Below are positions 35,522 to 45,509 of a DNA stretch of 64,000 nucleotides, piece by piece. Every line of letters starts with the position of its first letter. Within the stretch, counting starts at the first letter, position 1. The position numbers and the translations under genes are program-made. Below the pieces are notes generated by a model. It saw only the letters and a list, made by a program, of their open reading frames with translations. It did no database searches and had not been told where the DNA came from. The stretch spans positions 130,178 through 194,177 of the forward strand of contig CAZIOT010000008.1 of the NCBI GenBank assembly GCA_964540965.1, written 5' to 3'. The stretch comes from JADYZU01 sp964540965 (GTDB lineage Bacteria; Pseudomonadota; Alphaproteobacteria; Rhodobacterales; Rhodobacteraceae).

Positions 35522-37938
35522 GTGTGCACAAATCTCTGCCGCATGATTCCGCGCCGCTGCATGTCACCGGGCAGGCGCGCTATACCGACGACATCGCGCT
35601 GCCCGGAAACGCGCTGCATCTGGCCTTCGGCCTGTCGCCCGTCGCCCGCGGCACCATCACCGCGCTGGACCTTGGCCCGGTGCGCGCCGCGCCGGGGGTC
35701 GTTGCCGTCTATACCGCCGCGGACGTTCCGCATGATAACGACGTGTCGCCGAACCCGGTCCCCGAGCCGATGCTGGCCGAAGGGACAGTGCATTTCGTCG
35801 GCCAGCCGATCTTCCTTGTCGTCGCCGAAAGCCACCTTGCCGCGCGCAAGGCGGCACGGCTGGCCAGGATCGAGATTGCCGAGGAACCGCCGATCCTGAC
35901 GGTGGATCAGGCGCTTGCCGCCGATGAGCGGTTCGAGGGCGGGCCGGTCATCTGGCAGAAGGGCGACGCCGAAGCGGCGCTTGCCGCCGCCCCCCACCGC
36001 CTGCAAGGCACGTTCGAGATGGGCGGGCAGGAACATTTCTACCTAGAGGGCCAGATCGCCGCCGCGCTGCCGATGGATGACGGCGGGGTGCATGTCATTT
36101 CCTCGACCCAGCATCCTTCGGAAATCCAGCACAAGGTCGCGCATGCCCTTGGCCTGCACATGAATGCGGTGCGCATCGAATGCCGGCGGATGGGCGGCGG
36201 CTTTGGCGGCAAGGAAAGCCAGGGTAACGCGCTGGCGATGTCCTGCGCCATGGCCGCAGTCAAGACCGGGCGGCCCTGCAAGATGCGCTACGATCGCGAC
36301 GACGACATGACCATCACCGGCAAGCGCCACGATTTCCGCATCAGCTATGACATCGGTTACAGCGATGACGGGCGGATCAGCGCGATGGACGTGACGCATC
36401 TGGTGCGCTGCGGCTGGTCGACCGACCTGTCGATGCCGGTGGCCGACCGGGCGATGCTGCACACCGATGCCTCCTACCTGATCCCGGCGATCCGTATCAC
36501 CTCGCACCGCCTGCGGACCAACACCCAATCGGCCACCGCCTATCGCGGCTTTGGCGGGCCGCAGGGGATACTGGGCACCGAACGGGCGATGGACCATCTG
36601 GCGCATGTGCTGGGCATGGATCCGGTGGCGATCCGGCGGCTGAACTATTACGCGCCGATGACCGGCCCGGCGCCGCATGTCGCGGCAAAGGCGGTGACGA
36701 AGCTGCCCGACGAACCGCCGTTGACGCGGGCGTCGCAGATCACCTCGGGCACCGGCGCGACGCGGAAATTCGGCGGCGCGCATTCGCCGGCGGCCAACCG
36801 GCCGCTGCCAAATACCACGCCCTACGGCATGGAAGTCACCGACTTCATCCTGCACGAGCTGACCGACCGCTTGCAGAAATCTGCGGATTACGCGGCGCGC
36901 AAGGCGGCAATCGCCCGCTGGAACAGTGAAAATCCGATCCTCAAGCGCGGCATCGGCTTTTGCCCGGTGAAATTCGGTATCTCGTTCACGCTCACGCATC
37001 TCAATCAGGCAGGCGCCCTGGTCCATGTCTATGCCGATGGTTCGGTCCTGCTGAACCATGGCGGCACGGAAATGGGCCAGGGCCTGTTCCAGAAGGTGGC
37101 GCAGGTGGTGGCGGCCCGGTTCGGTATCGGTGCCGAACAGGTCAGGATCACCCCGACCGACACCGCCAAGGTGCCCAACACCTCGGCCACCGCTGCCTCC
37201 TCGGGCACCGACCTGAACGGCATGGCGGCGCAGAACGCCGCCGACACCATCCGCGACCGCATGGCCGAATGCCTTGCCGCGCTGCATCAGGTGCCGCCCG
37301 CCACGGTCCGTTTCGCCGACGGCCATGTCGAGGTCGGGGCCGAGCGCCTGACCTTCGGTCAGGCCGCGATGCTGTGCTACCAGAACCGGGTCGGCCTGTC
37401 GGCGACCGGGTTCTACCGGACCCCGGATCTGAACTGGGACCGCGCCCGCGGCCAGGGGCGGCCGTTCTTCTATTTCGCCTATGGCGCGGCGATCAGCGAA
37501 GTGGTCATCGACACGCTGACCGGCGAAAACCGCGTGCTGCGCACCGACATCCTGCACGATTGCGGCCACAGCCTGAACCCCGCGCTCGACATCGGCCAGA
37601 TCGAGGGCGCCTGGGTGCAGGGCGCCGGCTGGCTGACGACCGAGGAGCTGGTCTGGGACGGCAAGGGCCGCCTGCGCACGCATGCGCCCTCGACCTACAA
37701 GATCCCGGCCTGTTCCGACCGGCCCGAGGTGTTCAACGTCGCCCTCTGGGACGGGGAAAACCCGGTGCAGACGGTCTATCGCTCAAAGGCGGTGGGCGAG
37801 CCGCCGTTCAACCTGGGCATTTCGGCCTTCCTGGCGCTGGCCGATGCCTGCGCCGCCTGCGGCCCGCATTGGCCCGACCTGCAGGCCCCCGCCACCGCCG
37901 AAAAGGTGCTGGCGGCGGTGGAACGGGCCCGGGGATGA
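35518..37938 (+). CDS. xdhB: Xanthine dehydrogenase molybdenum subunit
   Basis: An 806-residue molybdopterin subunit. It begins with the aldehyde-oxidase hammerhead domain (HVTGQARYTDDIALPGN) and continues with the cofactor-binding domains: GGGFGGKESQGN (about residues 224-235), AYRGFGGPQG and the GTEMGQGLFQKVAQV loop. The catalytic Glu lies in VGEPPFNLGIS near the C-terminus. It hydroxylates hypoxanthine and xanthine to urate. The ATGA overlaps with xdhA and xdhC show one coupled unit. Confidence 0.95.
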
Positions 37939-38870
37939 GCCTGGATCTGCCCGCACTGCGGCAGGCGGTCGCCGCACATGGCGCGGTGATCCGGGTGCTG
38001 GTGCTGCGCACCGCCGGATCGGTCCCGCGCGAGGCGGGAACGGCCATGCTGGTCTGGGACGGCGGGCAGGACGGCACCATCGGCGGCGGCACGCTCGAAT
38101 GGGAGGCGATCCGGGCGGCACGGGCGATGCTGGCGGAAGCGGCACCGCGCGCGGTGCGGACGCTTCCGCTGGGCCCGGCGCTGGGCCAGTGCTGCGGCGG
38201 GTCGGTGACGCTCCTGTGGGAGCGGTTCGACCCGCAGAACCTGCCGGCCGGATTGCCCTTTGCGCGGGCGATCGCGCCCATGGCGCGTACGCCCGCGGTT
38301 GCGGCTGCACTGGCCGCATGGCGGCCGGGGCAGCCGCCGCAGGACATCGCCGGCTGGCTGGTCGAAGGGCCGCCGCTGCCGCGCCGGCCCTTGTGGATCT
38401 GGGGCGCGGGTCATGTCGGCCGGGCGCTGGTGCAGGTCCTGTCGCCCCTGCCCGAGTGGGAGATCACCTGGGCCGACATCGGCCCCGACCGTTTCCCCGA
38501 GGCGCCCGAGGTCACGGCGATTCCCGCAGCCGACCTGCCACGGCTGGCCGCCCATGTGCCGGCCGATGCCGGACACCTGATCGTCACGCTCAGCCATGAC
38601 ACCGACCTTGCCCTGTGCCACGCGCTGCTGAACCGCGGCTTTGCCGCCTGCGGCCTGATCGGATCGGCGACGAAATGGGCGCGATTCCGCACGCGACTGC
38701 GGCTGCTTGGTCACGACGAGGCGCGGATTTCGCGGATTGCCTGCCCGATCGGCGATCCCGCCCTGGGAAAACATCCGCAGGCCATTGCCGTAGGCGTCGC
38801 CGCCGCGTTACTGAAACAGGGACGAGTGGCCCGGAACGAGGCTGCCGCAGGGGAGATACGAACCGGATGA
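37935..38870 (+). CDS. xdhC: Xanthine dehydrogenase accessory protein XdhC
   Basis: A 311-residue maturation factor that binds and sulfurates the molybdenum cofactor before insertion into XdhB. Typical parts are VLRTAGSVPREAGTAMLV, the TIGGGTLEWEA segment, the CCGG motif (GQCCGGSVTLLWE) and a C-terminal Rossmann fold (LWIWGAGHVGRALV). It overlaps xdhB by ATGA and the ABC ATPase gene by ATGA. Confidence 0.94.
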   Translation: MSLDLPALRQAVAAHGAVIRVLVLRTAGSVPREAGTAMLVWDGGQDGTIGGGTLEWEAIRAARAMLAEAAPRAVRTLPLGPALGQCCGGSVTLLWERFDPQNLPAGLPFARAIAPMARTPAVAAALAAWRPGQPPQDIAGWLVEGPPLPRRPLWIWGAGHVGRALVQVLSPLPEWEITWADIGPDRFPEAPEVTAIPAADLPRLAAHVPADAGHLIVTLSHDTDLALCHALLNRGFAACGLIGSATKWARFRTRLRLLGHDEARISRIACPIGDPALGKHPQAIAVGVAAALLKQGRVARNEAAAGEIRTG

Positions 38871-40384
38871 GCGAGCCGCTCCTGTCCCTTCGTGGCCTGA
38901 CCAAGGCCTATCCGCGCGTCGTGGCCAATTCCGACATTTCCTTTGATATCCAGCCGGGCCAGGTCCATGCCCTTCTGGGCGAGAACGGCGCCGGCAAGTC
39001 GACGCTGGTCAAGACGATCTACGGCCTTGTCCGCCCCGATGCCGGGACCATGACGCTTTCCGGCCGGCCCTATGCGCCGGCCGAGCCGCGCGCGGCGCGG
39101 GCGGCGGGGGTGGCGATGGTGTTCCAGCACTTTTCGCTGTTCGACGCGCTGAACGTGGCGGAAAACATCGCCCTTGGCATGGAAAGCCCGCCGCCGATGC
39201 GCGATCTCGCGGCCAAGATCACCGACGTCTCGCAGGCCTATGGCCTGCCGCTCGACCCCGGCCGCACCGTCGGCGACCTGTCGGCCGGCGAACGCCAGCG
39301 GGTCGAGATCATCCGTTGCCTGCTGCAATCGCCGCGCCTGCTCATCATGGACGAACCCACCTCGGTGCTGACGCCGCAAGAGGTGACGATCCTGTTCGAC
39401 ACGCTGCGCAAGCTGCGCAGCGAGGGCACCTCGATCCTCTACATCAGCCACAAGCTCGAGGAGATCCGCGCGCTGTGCGAGGACGCGACGATCCTGCGGC
39501 TGGGCCGGGTGGTGGCGACCTGCGACCCGCGCGCGACCTCGGCGCGCGAGATGGCGGAACTGATGGTCGGAGCGGAACTCAAGGCGCCGGCCCGCGCCGC
39601 GCGCCCCACCGGGGCGCCGGTGTTGGCGGTGCGCGGCCTGACCGCAGCCTCGCCCCGCGCCTTCGGCACCGCCTTGCGCGACGTGGCGCTGTCGGTGAAC
39701 CGGGGCGAGGTGCTGGGCATCGGCGGCGTTGCCGGCAACGGCCAGGACGAGCTTTTGCTGGCGCTCTCGGGCGAAATGCGGACGGCGCCGGGGACGATCA
39801 CGCTGGACAGGGCCGATGTCAGCGCCCTTGGCCCGAATGCCCGCCGCCTTCGCGGCCTGCTGGCCGCGCCCGAGGAACGCATGGGCCATGCCGCTGCCCC
39901 GGACATGAGCCTGACCGAAAACGCGCTGATGACCGGCGCCGCGCGCGAACGGCTGGTGCGGGGCGGCTTCATCGACTGGGGCGGCGCCCGCCGCTTTGCC
40001 GAACGCATCATCGCCGCCTTCGACGTGCGCACCCCGGGAACCGAGGTCGCGGCGCGGTCGCTGTCGGGCGGCAACCTGCAGAAATTCGTCATCGGCCGCG
40101 AGATCCTGCAAAAGCCCGAGGTTCTGGTGGTCAACCAGCCGACCTGGGGCGTCGATGCCGCCGCCGCCGCCGCGATCCGGCAGGCGCTGCTGGACCTTGC
40201 CGCGGGCGGCGCCGGGGTCATCGTCGTCAGCCAGGATCTGGACGAGATCATTGAGATCGCCGACCGTTTCGCCGCCTTGAACGCCGGCCGCCTGTCGCCC
40301 CCGGTGCCGACCGAGGGGCTGACGATGGACCGCATCGGCCTGATGCTGGGCGGCGCCCATGACATGGAGATGGCGCATGTGTGA
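38867..40384 (+). CDS. Nucleoside/purine ABC importer ATPase (BMP-family system)
   Basis: A 505-residue ATPase with two fused nucleotide-binding domains. The first has GENGAGKST, LSAGERQRVEI and LLIMDEPTSVL. The second has a degenerate Walker A (GVAGNGQDE) but an intact signature LSGGNLQKFVIGRE. This matches the YufO/NupO class that works with BMP binding proteins. Coupling to xdhC by ATGA supports purines or nucleosides as substrate. Confidence 0.92.
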   Translation: MSEPLLSLRGLTKAYPRVVANSDISFDIQPGQVHALLGENGAGKSTLVKTIYGLVRPDAGTMTLSGRPYAPAEPRAARAAGVAMVFQHFSLFDALNVAENIALGMESPPPMRDLAAKITDVSQAYGLPLDPGRTVGDLSAGERQRVEIIRCLLQSPRLLIMDEPTSVLTPQEVTILFDTLRKLRSEGTSILYISHKLEEIRALCEDATILRLGRVVATCDPRATSAREMAELMVGAELKAPARAARPTGAPVLAVRGLTAASPRAFGTALRDVALSVNRGEVLGIGGVAGNGQDELLLALSGEMRTAPGTITLDRADVSALGPNARRLRGLLAAPEERMGHAAAPDMSLTENALMTGAARERLVRGGFIDWGGARRFAERIIAAFDVRTPGTEVAARSLSGGNLQKFVIGREILQKPEVLVVNQPTWGVDAAAAAAIRQALLDLAAGGAGVIVVSQDLDEIIEIADRFAALNAGRLSPPVPTEGLTMDRIGLMLGGAHDMEMAHV

Positions 40385-40410
40385 CCGCGGGTTGATCCCC
40401 CTGCCGGCCC

Positions 40411-40475
40411 GTAGGGTGGGCAATCGCCCACCGGCCGGGACCATTGGCGCCGCGGTGGGCGATTGCCCACCCTAC
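40411..40475. repeat. Inverted pair of the GTAGGGTGGGC element
   Basis: A 22-base arm (40411-40432, beginning GTAGGGTGGGCAATCGCC) is repeated exactly in inverted orientation at 40454-40475 across a 21-base loop. It lies in the 120 bases between the ATPase and the first permease gene. Besides the hairpin, each arm is itself partly palindromic (GGTGGGC/GCCCACC). Confidence 0.9.
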
Positions 40476-40504
40476 GGCGCCCTGCCCCAGCCCGGACCTT
40501 CCGC

Positions 40505-41605
40505 ATGATCCGTCTTGAACGCCGTCCGCAGCCATCGGTCTTCTGGCGCTATGGCACGCCGGTGGTGGCGGTGATCGCGACGATGATCGCCGGCGGCATC
40601 CTGTTCGCCCTGCTGGGCAAGGATCCTTTCGTCACCATCCGCACCATCTTCTGGGATCCGCTATTCGGCCCCTTCGCGGGCTACACCCGCGCCCAGATGG
40701 GGATCAAGGCGACGCCGCTGATCCTGATCGCCATCGGCCTGTCCTTCGGTTTTCGTGCCGGGATCTGGAACATCGGCGCCGAGGGCCAGTATATCCTTGG
40801 CGCCGTCTGCGGTGCCGCGGCGGGGCTGGCCTTCTATCCCGCCGACAGCCGGATGATCTTTGTCCTCATGGTCCTGTGCGGCGCGCTGGGCGGCCTGCTC
40901 TGGGCGATGATCCCGGCGCTGCTCAAGGTCAAACTCGGCACCAACGAGATCCTCGTCTCGCTGATGCTGGTCTATGTCGCCGACAACATCCTTGGCCGCA
41001 TGGCCACCGGCCTGTTGCGCAACCCCGAGGGCTATGGCCGCCCCGGATCGCGCGACCTGCAGGGCTGGGCGTCGTCGTCGAACGGCACCCTTGTTTCGGG
41101 GCTGGGTATCCACTGGGGCGGGGTCGCGGCGCTGGCCGCGGTCGTCGCCGCCTATGTGATCTTCGCCCGCCACCGGCTGGGTTATGACATCCGCCTGTCC
41201 GGGCAGGCGCCGCGCGCCGCCGCCTTTGGCGGCGTGGCGCCGGGCCGGCTTGTGGTGCTGTGCATGGCGATCTCGGGCGCGCTTGCCGGGCTTGCAGGCG
41301 TGTTCGAGGCCAGCGGCCCCGCCCGCGTCATCAACATCGACTTCGCGGTCGGCTATGGCTTTACCGCCATCATCGTCGCCTTCCTGGGTCGGCTGCATCC
41401 GGTCGGCATCTTCTTTGCCGGCATCCTCATGGCACTGACCTATGTCGGCGGCGACATGGCGCAGCAACAGCTGCAACTGCCGCGCGCGGCGATCCAGCTG
41501 TTCCAGGGGATGCTCCTTTTCTTCCTCCTCGCGCTCGACGTGTTCACCGCCTACCGGCTGCGTTTTGGGCAAGGCAAAGGCCAAGCCAAGGGAAGGACCG
41601 CCTGA
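40505..41605 (+). CDS. Nucleoside/purine ABC importer permease 1
   Basis: A 366-residue permease of the BMP-type nucleoside importers, with about nine hydrophobic segments and the family motif GFRAGIWNIGAEGQYILGAV (about residues 80-99). ATG 40505 is chosen because an earlier in-frame ATG would translate part of the palindromic repeat. The stop overlaps the next gene's ATG (TGATG). Confidence 0.92.
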   Translation: MIRLERRPQPSVFWRYGTPVVAVIATMIAGGILFALLGKDPFVTIRTIFWDPLFGPFAGYTRAQMGIKATPLILIAIGLSFGFRAGIWNIGAEGQYILGAVCGAAAGLAFYPADSRMIFVLMVLCGALGGLLWAMIPALLKVKLGTNEILVSLMLVYVADNILGRMATGLLRNPEGYGRPGSRDLQGWASSSNGTLVSGLGIHWGGVAALAAVVAAYVIFARHRLGYDIRLSGQAPRAAAFGGVAPGRLVVLCMAISGALAGLAGVFEASGPARVINIDFAVGYGFTAIIVAFLGRLHPVGIFFAGILMALTYVGGDMAQQQLQLPRAAIQLFQGMLLFFLLALDVFTAYRLRFGQGKGQAKGRTA

Positions 41606-42537
41606 TGGATCTCTCCGCGATCAATCCCGTCCTGCTGCTGGCCTCGATCATGGTCTCGGCGACACCGATCCTGCTGGCCTCGCTGGGCGAATGCGTGGTC
41701 GAGCGGGCCGGCGTGCTGAACCTTGGCGTCGAGGGCATGATGATCACCGGCGCCGTCACCGGATTCGTCGTCGCGGTGGCAACCGGATCGCCGCTGGCCG
41801 GCTTTGTCGCCGCGGCTCTGGGCGGCGCGCTCCTCTCCGTGATCTTCGGCTTTCTGACGCAGTTCCTGCTGTCGAACCAGGTGGCGACCGGGCTGGCGCT
41901 GACGCTGTTCGGACTCGGCCTCGCCGCGCTGATCGGTCAGGGCTATGTCGGGGTGCAGGCGCCATCGACGCCGCGGCTGCCGGTTCCGCTGCTGTCCGAC
42001 ATCCCCTGGCTTGGGCCGATCCTGTTCCGGCACGACGTCATCGTCTATCTGTCGCTGATCCTTTGCGTCGCAGTCTGGTATTTCCTCAACCGCACCCGCG
42101 CCGGGCTGGTGCTGCGCGCGGTTGGCGAAAACCACGCCGCCGCCCATGCCCTGGGCTACAAGGTGGTGCGCATCCGCATGATGGCGATCATGTTCGGCGG
42201 CGCCCTGGCCGGTCTGGGCGGCGCCTATCTGAGCCTCGTGCGCGTCCCGACCTATACCGAGGGCGTCACCGCCGGGCAGGGCTGGATCGCGCTGGTCATC
42301 GTGGTCTTTGCCAGCTGGCGGCCGCTGCGCCTGATCCTGGGCGCATATCTTTTCGGCGGCATCGGCGTTCTGCAGCTGAACCTGCAGGCGGCCGGCGCCG
42401 CGATCCCGGTCGAGATCCTGTCGATGGCGCCCTATCTTGTCACCATCATCACGCTTGTGATCCTGTCGGCCGGACGCGGCCGCGCCAGCCTTCAGGCGCC
42501 GGGGTCGCTGGGCCAGAGTTTTCATGCCGCGCACTAG
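41605..42537 (+). CDS. Nucleoside/purine ABC importer permease 2
   Basis: A 310-residue permease with the matching motif VVERAGVLNLGVEGMMITGA (residues 32-51) and about eight membrane segments. It forms the translocation pore with permease 1. The conserved RAVGENHAAAHALGY cytoplasmic loop lies near residues 171-185. It lies 24 bases before the binding-protein gene. Confidence 0.92.
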   Translation: MDLSAINPVLLLASIMVSATPILLASLGECVVERAGVLNLGVEGMMITGAVTGFVVAVATGSPLAGFVAAALGGALLSVIFGFLTQFLLSNQVATGLALTLFGLGLAALIGQGYVGVQAPSTPRLPVPLLSDIPWLGPILFRHDVIVYLSLILCVAVWYFLNRTRAGLVLRAVGENHAAAHALGYKVVRIRMMAIMFGGALAGLGGAYLSLVRVPTYTEGVTAGQGWIALVIVVFASWRPLRLILGAYLFGGIGVLQLNLQAAGAAIPVEILSMAPYLVTIITLVILSAGRGRASLQAPGSLGQSFHAAH

Positions 42538-42561
42538 CGCCAACCAAAAAGGGAGACTGCC

Positions 42562-43644
42562 ATGAAAAGAAGAACCCTCCTCGCCTCGGGCGCGGGCGCC
42601 GCGACGCTGGCGGCACTGGGCCTGCCGGTGCGGGCACAGGATCCGCTCAAGGTCGGCTTCATCTACATCGGGCCGGTGGGCGATGGCGGCTGGACCTACC
42701 AGCACGACCTTGGCCGGCAGGAAATGCAGGCGCATTTCGGTGATGCCGTCGAATCGATCTATCAGGAATCGGTGCCGGAATCGGCCGATGCCATCGGCGC
42801 CATCACCCAGATGGTGATGTCGGGCGCCAAGCTGATCTTCACCACCTCGTTCGGCTACATGGACGCGACCGTCGCCGCCGCGGCGCAGTTCCCCGACGTG
42901 ATGTTCGAACATGCCACCGGCTACCAGACCGCGGCCAACCTGGCCGTCTATGATTCGCGCTTCTACGAAGGCCGCGCCGTGCTGGGCACGATGGCGGGCC
43001 GGCTGACCAAGTCGAACAAGATCGGCTATATCGGATCCTATCCGATCCCCGAGGTGATCCAGGGCATCAATTCGTCCTTCCTGCACGCGAAGAAGGTCAA
43101 TCCGAACGTCGAGATGGTGGTGATCTGGGCCTATACCTGGTTCGACCCGGCGAAAGAGGCCGATGCCGCCAAGGCGATGATCGAACAGGGCGTCGACGTG
43201 ATCCTGCAGCACACCGATTCCACCGCGCCGCAGGCCGCCGCGGCCGAGGCGGGCGGCGTCTATACCTTTGGCCAGGCCTCTGACATGGCGGCGTTCAAGC
43301 CGATGCCGCGCGTCGCCTCGATCATCGACAACTGGGGCCCCTACTACATCGATCGGGTGCAGGCGATGATCGACGGCACCTGGCAAAGCCAGCACACCTG
43401 GGGCGGCATGGCCGAGGGCCATGTGGTCATCGGCGAGATCACCGAAGCCGTCCCCGCCGAGGTCAAGGCCGAGGCCGAGGCGATGATCGCCGCGATCACC
43501 GATCGCAGCTACCACCCGTTCACCGGCCCGATCAACAAGCAGGACGGCAGCCCCTGGCTGGCCGAGGGCGAGGTCGCGACAGACGAGCAGCTTTCGACCC
43601 TGAACTTCTATGTCGAAGGGATTTCGGCGGAATATCCGTCGTAA
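42562..43644 (+). CDS. BMP-family ABC transporter substrate-binding protein
   Basis: A 360-residue binding protein of the basic-membrane-protein (PnrA/Med) family. Features are LKVGFIYIGPVGDGGWTYQHDLG, the TTSFGYMD loop and FYEGRAVLGTMAGRLTKSNKIGYIG. The N-terminus MKRRTLLASGAGAATLAALG has a twin-arginine-like pair and an RAQ-D cleavage site. A strong AGGGAG ribosome site precedes it. Known relatives bind purine nucleosides. It is last in the xdh-transport run and is followed by a strong terminator. Confidence 0.92.
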   Translation: MKRRTLLASGAGAATLAALGLPVRAQDPLKVGFIYIGPVGDGGWTYQHDLGRQEMQAHFGDAVESIYQESVPESADAIGAITQMVMSGAKLIFTTSFGYMDATVAAAAQFPDVMFEHATGYQTAANLAVYDSRFYEGRAVLGTMAGRLTKSNKIGYIGSYPIPEVIQGINSSFLHAKKVNPNVEMVVIWAYTWFDPAKEADAAKAMIEQGVDVILQHTDSTAPQAAAAEAGGVYTFGQASDMAAFKPMPRVASIIDNWGPYYIDRVQAMIDGTWQSQHTWGGMAEGHVVIGEITEAVPAEVKAEAEAMIAAITDRSYHPFTGPINKQDGSPWLAEGEVATDEQLSTLNFYVEGISAEYPS

Positions 43645-43663
43645 ACCCGGCGCCGGACCCGGG

Positions 43664-43688
43664 AAAGGCCCCCCGCGGGGGGCCTTTT
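43664..43688 (+). terminator. Intrinsic terminator after the purine transporter operon
   Basis: AAAGGCCCCCC-GC-GGGGGGCCTTTT followed by CTTT: an 8-base-pair GC stem with A- and T-flanks, 19 bases after the binding-protein stop. This is a standard intrinsic terminator. Confidence 0.9.
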
Positions 43689-43804
43689 CTTTGCCAGGCG
43701 CCCGCAGTCTGGGCGCCAAACCGCCGAAGCCCGCGGCCCCTGCGACGGATCTGCACAAGCCGGGCGTTGAACAAGCGGTGAAATCCGCCCATGTTCAACG
43801 CATC

Positions 43805-44140
43805 ATGCCCGCAGATGCCTCTCGCCGCCGCGCCAAGGTCAAGGCCCGCCTCTACCGCCAGATCGACATCCTGCGCGGCCGCAACCCGCGGCTTGACGGT
43901 TTCCTTGACTGGGTCGAGGACGACCGCGCCCGGCTGGTCCGGATCCCGCTGGCCCTGTTGCTGATCTGCGGCGGGGTGGTGTCGTTCCTGCCGGTCCTGG
44001 GCCTGTGGATGCTGCCCCTTGGGCTAGCGCTCCTGGCGCTTGACCTGCCGCTTCTGCGCGGGCCGGTGGCACGGGCGATCATCTGGGGCCGCCGCAAGGC
44101 CGGGCGCTGGCTGCACCGCAACCGCCCGGACGCCGGGTAA
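43805..44140 (+). CDS. Small membrane protein, PGPGW-like
   Basis: A 111-residue protein. A basic N-terminus (RRRAKVKARLYRQI) is followed by two hydrophobic segments separated by a short turn (RIPLALLLICGGVVSFLPVLG, then LWMLPLGLALLALDLPLL), and it ends basic. The turn and second helix recall the PGPGW family of small inner-membrane proteins, though that motif itself is absent. Function unknown. ATG 43805 is the first start after the terminator that fits the fold. It converges with tauC. Confidence 0.65.
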   Translation: MPADASRRRAKVKARLYRQIDILRGRNPRLDGFLDWVEDDRARLVRIPLALLLICGGVVSFLPVLGLWMLPLGLALLALDLPLLRGPVARAIIWGRRKAGRWLHRNRPDAG

Positions 44141-44145
44141 AGGCA

Positions 44146-44165
44146 AGAAAATTCTGGAATTTTCT
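44146..44165. terminator. AT-rich palindrome between convergent genes
   Basis: AGAAAATTC-TG-GAATTTTCT is a perfect 9-base inverted repeat in the 27 bases between the small membrane protein and tauC stops. GGCAAG (44142-44147) and CTTGCC (44174-44179) extend the symmetry. A- and T-runs on both strands fit a bidirectional terminator, although the stem is unusually AT-rich. Confidence 0.5.
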
Positions 44166-44167
44166 CC

Positions 44168-45508
44168 CTAGGCCTTGCCCTTCCACGGCACCAGCGCCCG
44201 TTCGGCCCAGCGCATCAGCATGTCGATGGCAAAGCCGATGACGCCGATCAGGATGATGCCCATCAACACGATGTCGGTGTTCTGGAATTTCGAGGCGGTC
44301 ATGATCATCATCCCCGCCCCCTTGTCGGCCGCGACCAGTTCGGCCGCGACGACAGTCCCCCAGCAGACGCCCATCGCGACGCGGGCGCCGGTAAAGATCT
44401 CGGGCAGGGAATTGGGGATGATGACATGGCGCATGATCTGCCATTTCGACGCGCCCAGCGAATAGGCGGCGTGGACCTTGCTGATCCGCACGCCGCTGAC
44501 GCCGGCGCGCGCCGCGATGGCCATGATCCACAGCGCGGCAAGGAACAAAAGCACGATCTTGCCGACCTCGCCGATGCCCGCCCAGATGATGACCAGAGGG
44601 ATCAGTGCAAGGGGCGGCACCGGCCGCATGAATTCGACGATCGGGTCGAACCAGCCGCGGAACCAGTCCGACAGGCCCATGGCATAGCCGAGCGGTATGC
44701 CGACGATCGCGCCGAGCAGGAACCCGACCAGCACCCGGAAGAGCGAAAAGCCCAGATGCGCCGCCAGCGACGAATTGCGGAATCCGTCCTGCGCGATCTC
44801 GACCAGCCGCGCCCAGACCGCCTCTGGCGGCGGCAGCCAGATCGGCTCCATCTGCCAGCCGGTGTCGGGCGTCACGTTCAGCGTGCCGCGCGGGGTCATG
44901 TTGACCTCGCCCCAGCCGACATCGACCGCAGGCCCGCCCGGTTCGACCGGGGTGCCGTTGACGGCCGTGACACGGGCGCCATCCGCCTGCGTCACGGTAT
45001 CGTTGTCCTCGGGCTTGATGAGTTCGCTGCGATAGGCCTGCACGGCAAGGTAATCGTCGCGCGCGATGCCGGTACCCGCGGCGGCCTCGGGCGGGGCCTC
45101 GACGCTGGCGCCCTGCCGATGCACGGTGACATGCACCACCGCCTCGCCCGTGGTGCCGTCGGTCGCGACGGTGGCATAGGTGAAACTGCCCTCGCCGGTA
45201 AAGGCCGCGGGGGCGTGCAGGTAACCGGGCAGCAGGCGCGACCCGGTGAAGGCCCCCCAGAACAGGAAGATCACCAGGACCGAGACCACCGAGGCGACGA
45301 AGTTCGATTTCACCGCGCTTTCGTCGCCGAAGGTCACGGTCTTGAGGCTGCTGAAATCATGCCGCGGCGTCAGGAAACGCTTGACCCAGCGCCAGATGGC
45401 CAGTGTCAGCAGGATCAGCACGACATAGGCGGCAAGCCAGGGCAGCGCCCGGGTGACGGTGACCAGAACGGTCCAGAATTCGGCGCCAAGTTCGCGAAGG
45501 AGATCCAT
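44168..45508 (-). CDS. tauC: Taurine ABC transporter permease, extended form
   Basis: A 446-residue permease whose C-terminal 220 residues are a standard TauC/SsuC domain (VGFLLGAIVGIPLGYAMGLS, the EAA-like AAYSLGASKWQIMRHVIIPNS). Ordinary TauC has about 275 residues. Here two extra N-terminal membrane helices (near residues 20-40 and 70-90) and a hydrophilic stretch of about 130 residues (95-225), likely periplasmic, precede it. The stretch contains GEGSFTYATVATDGTTGEAV and has no domain I know. It follows tauB by one base. Assigned to taurine from the neighbouring tauA, tpa and xsc genes. Confidence 0.87.
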   Translation of the reverse strand: MDLLRELGAEFWTVLVTVTRALPWLAAYVVLILLTLAIWRWVKRFLTPRHDFSSLKTVTFGDESAVKSNFVASVVSVLVIFLFWGAFTGSRLLPGYLHAPAAFTGEGSFTYATVATDGTTGEAVVHVTVHRQGASVEAPPEAAAGTGIARDDYLAVQAYRSELIKPEDNDTVTQADGARVTAVNGTPVEPGGPAVDVGWGEVNMTPRGTLNVTPDTGWQMEPIWLPPPEAVWARLVEIAQDGFRNSSLAAHLGFSLFRVLVGFLLGAIVGIPLGYAMGLSDWFRGWFDPIVEFMRPVPPLALIPLVIIWAGIGEVGKIVLLFLAALWIMAIAARAGVSGVRISKVHAAYSLGASKWQIMRHVIIPNSLPEIFTGARVAMGVCWGTVVAAELVAADKGAGMMIMTASKFQNTDIVLMGIILIGVIGFAIDMLMRWAERALVPWKGKA

Positions 45509-45509
45509 C

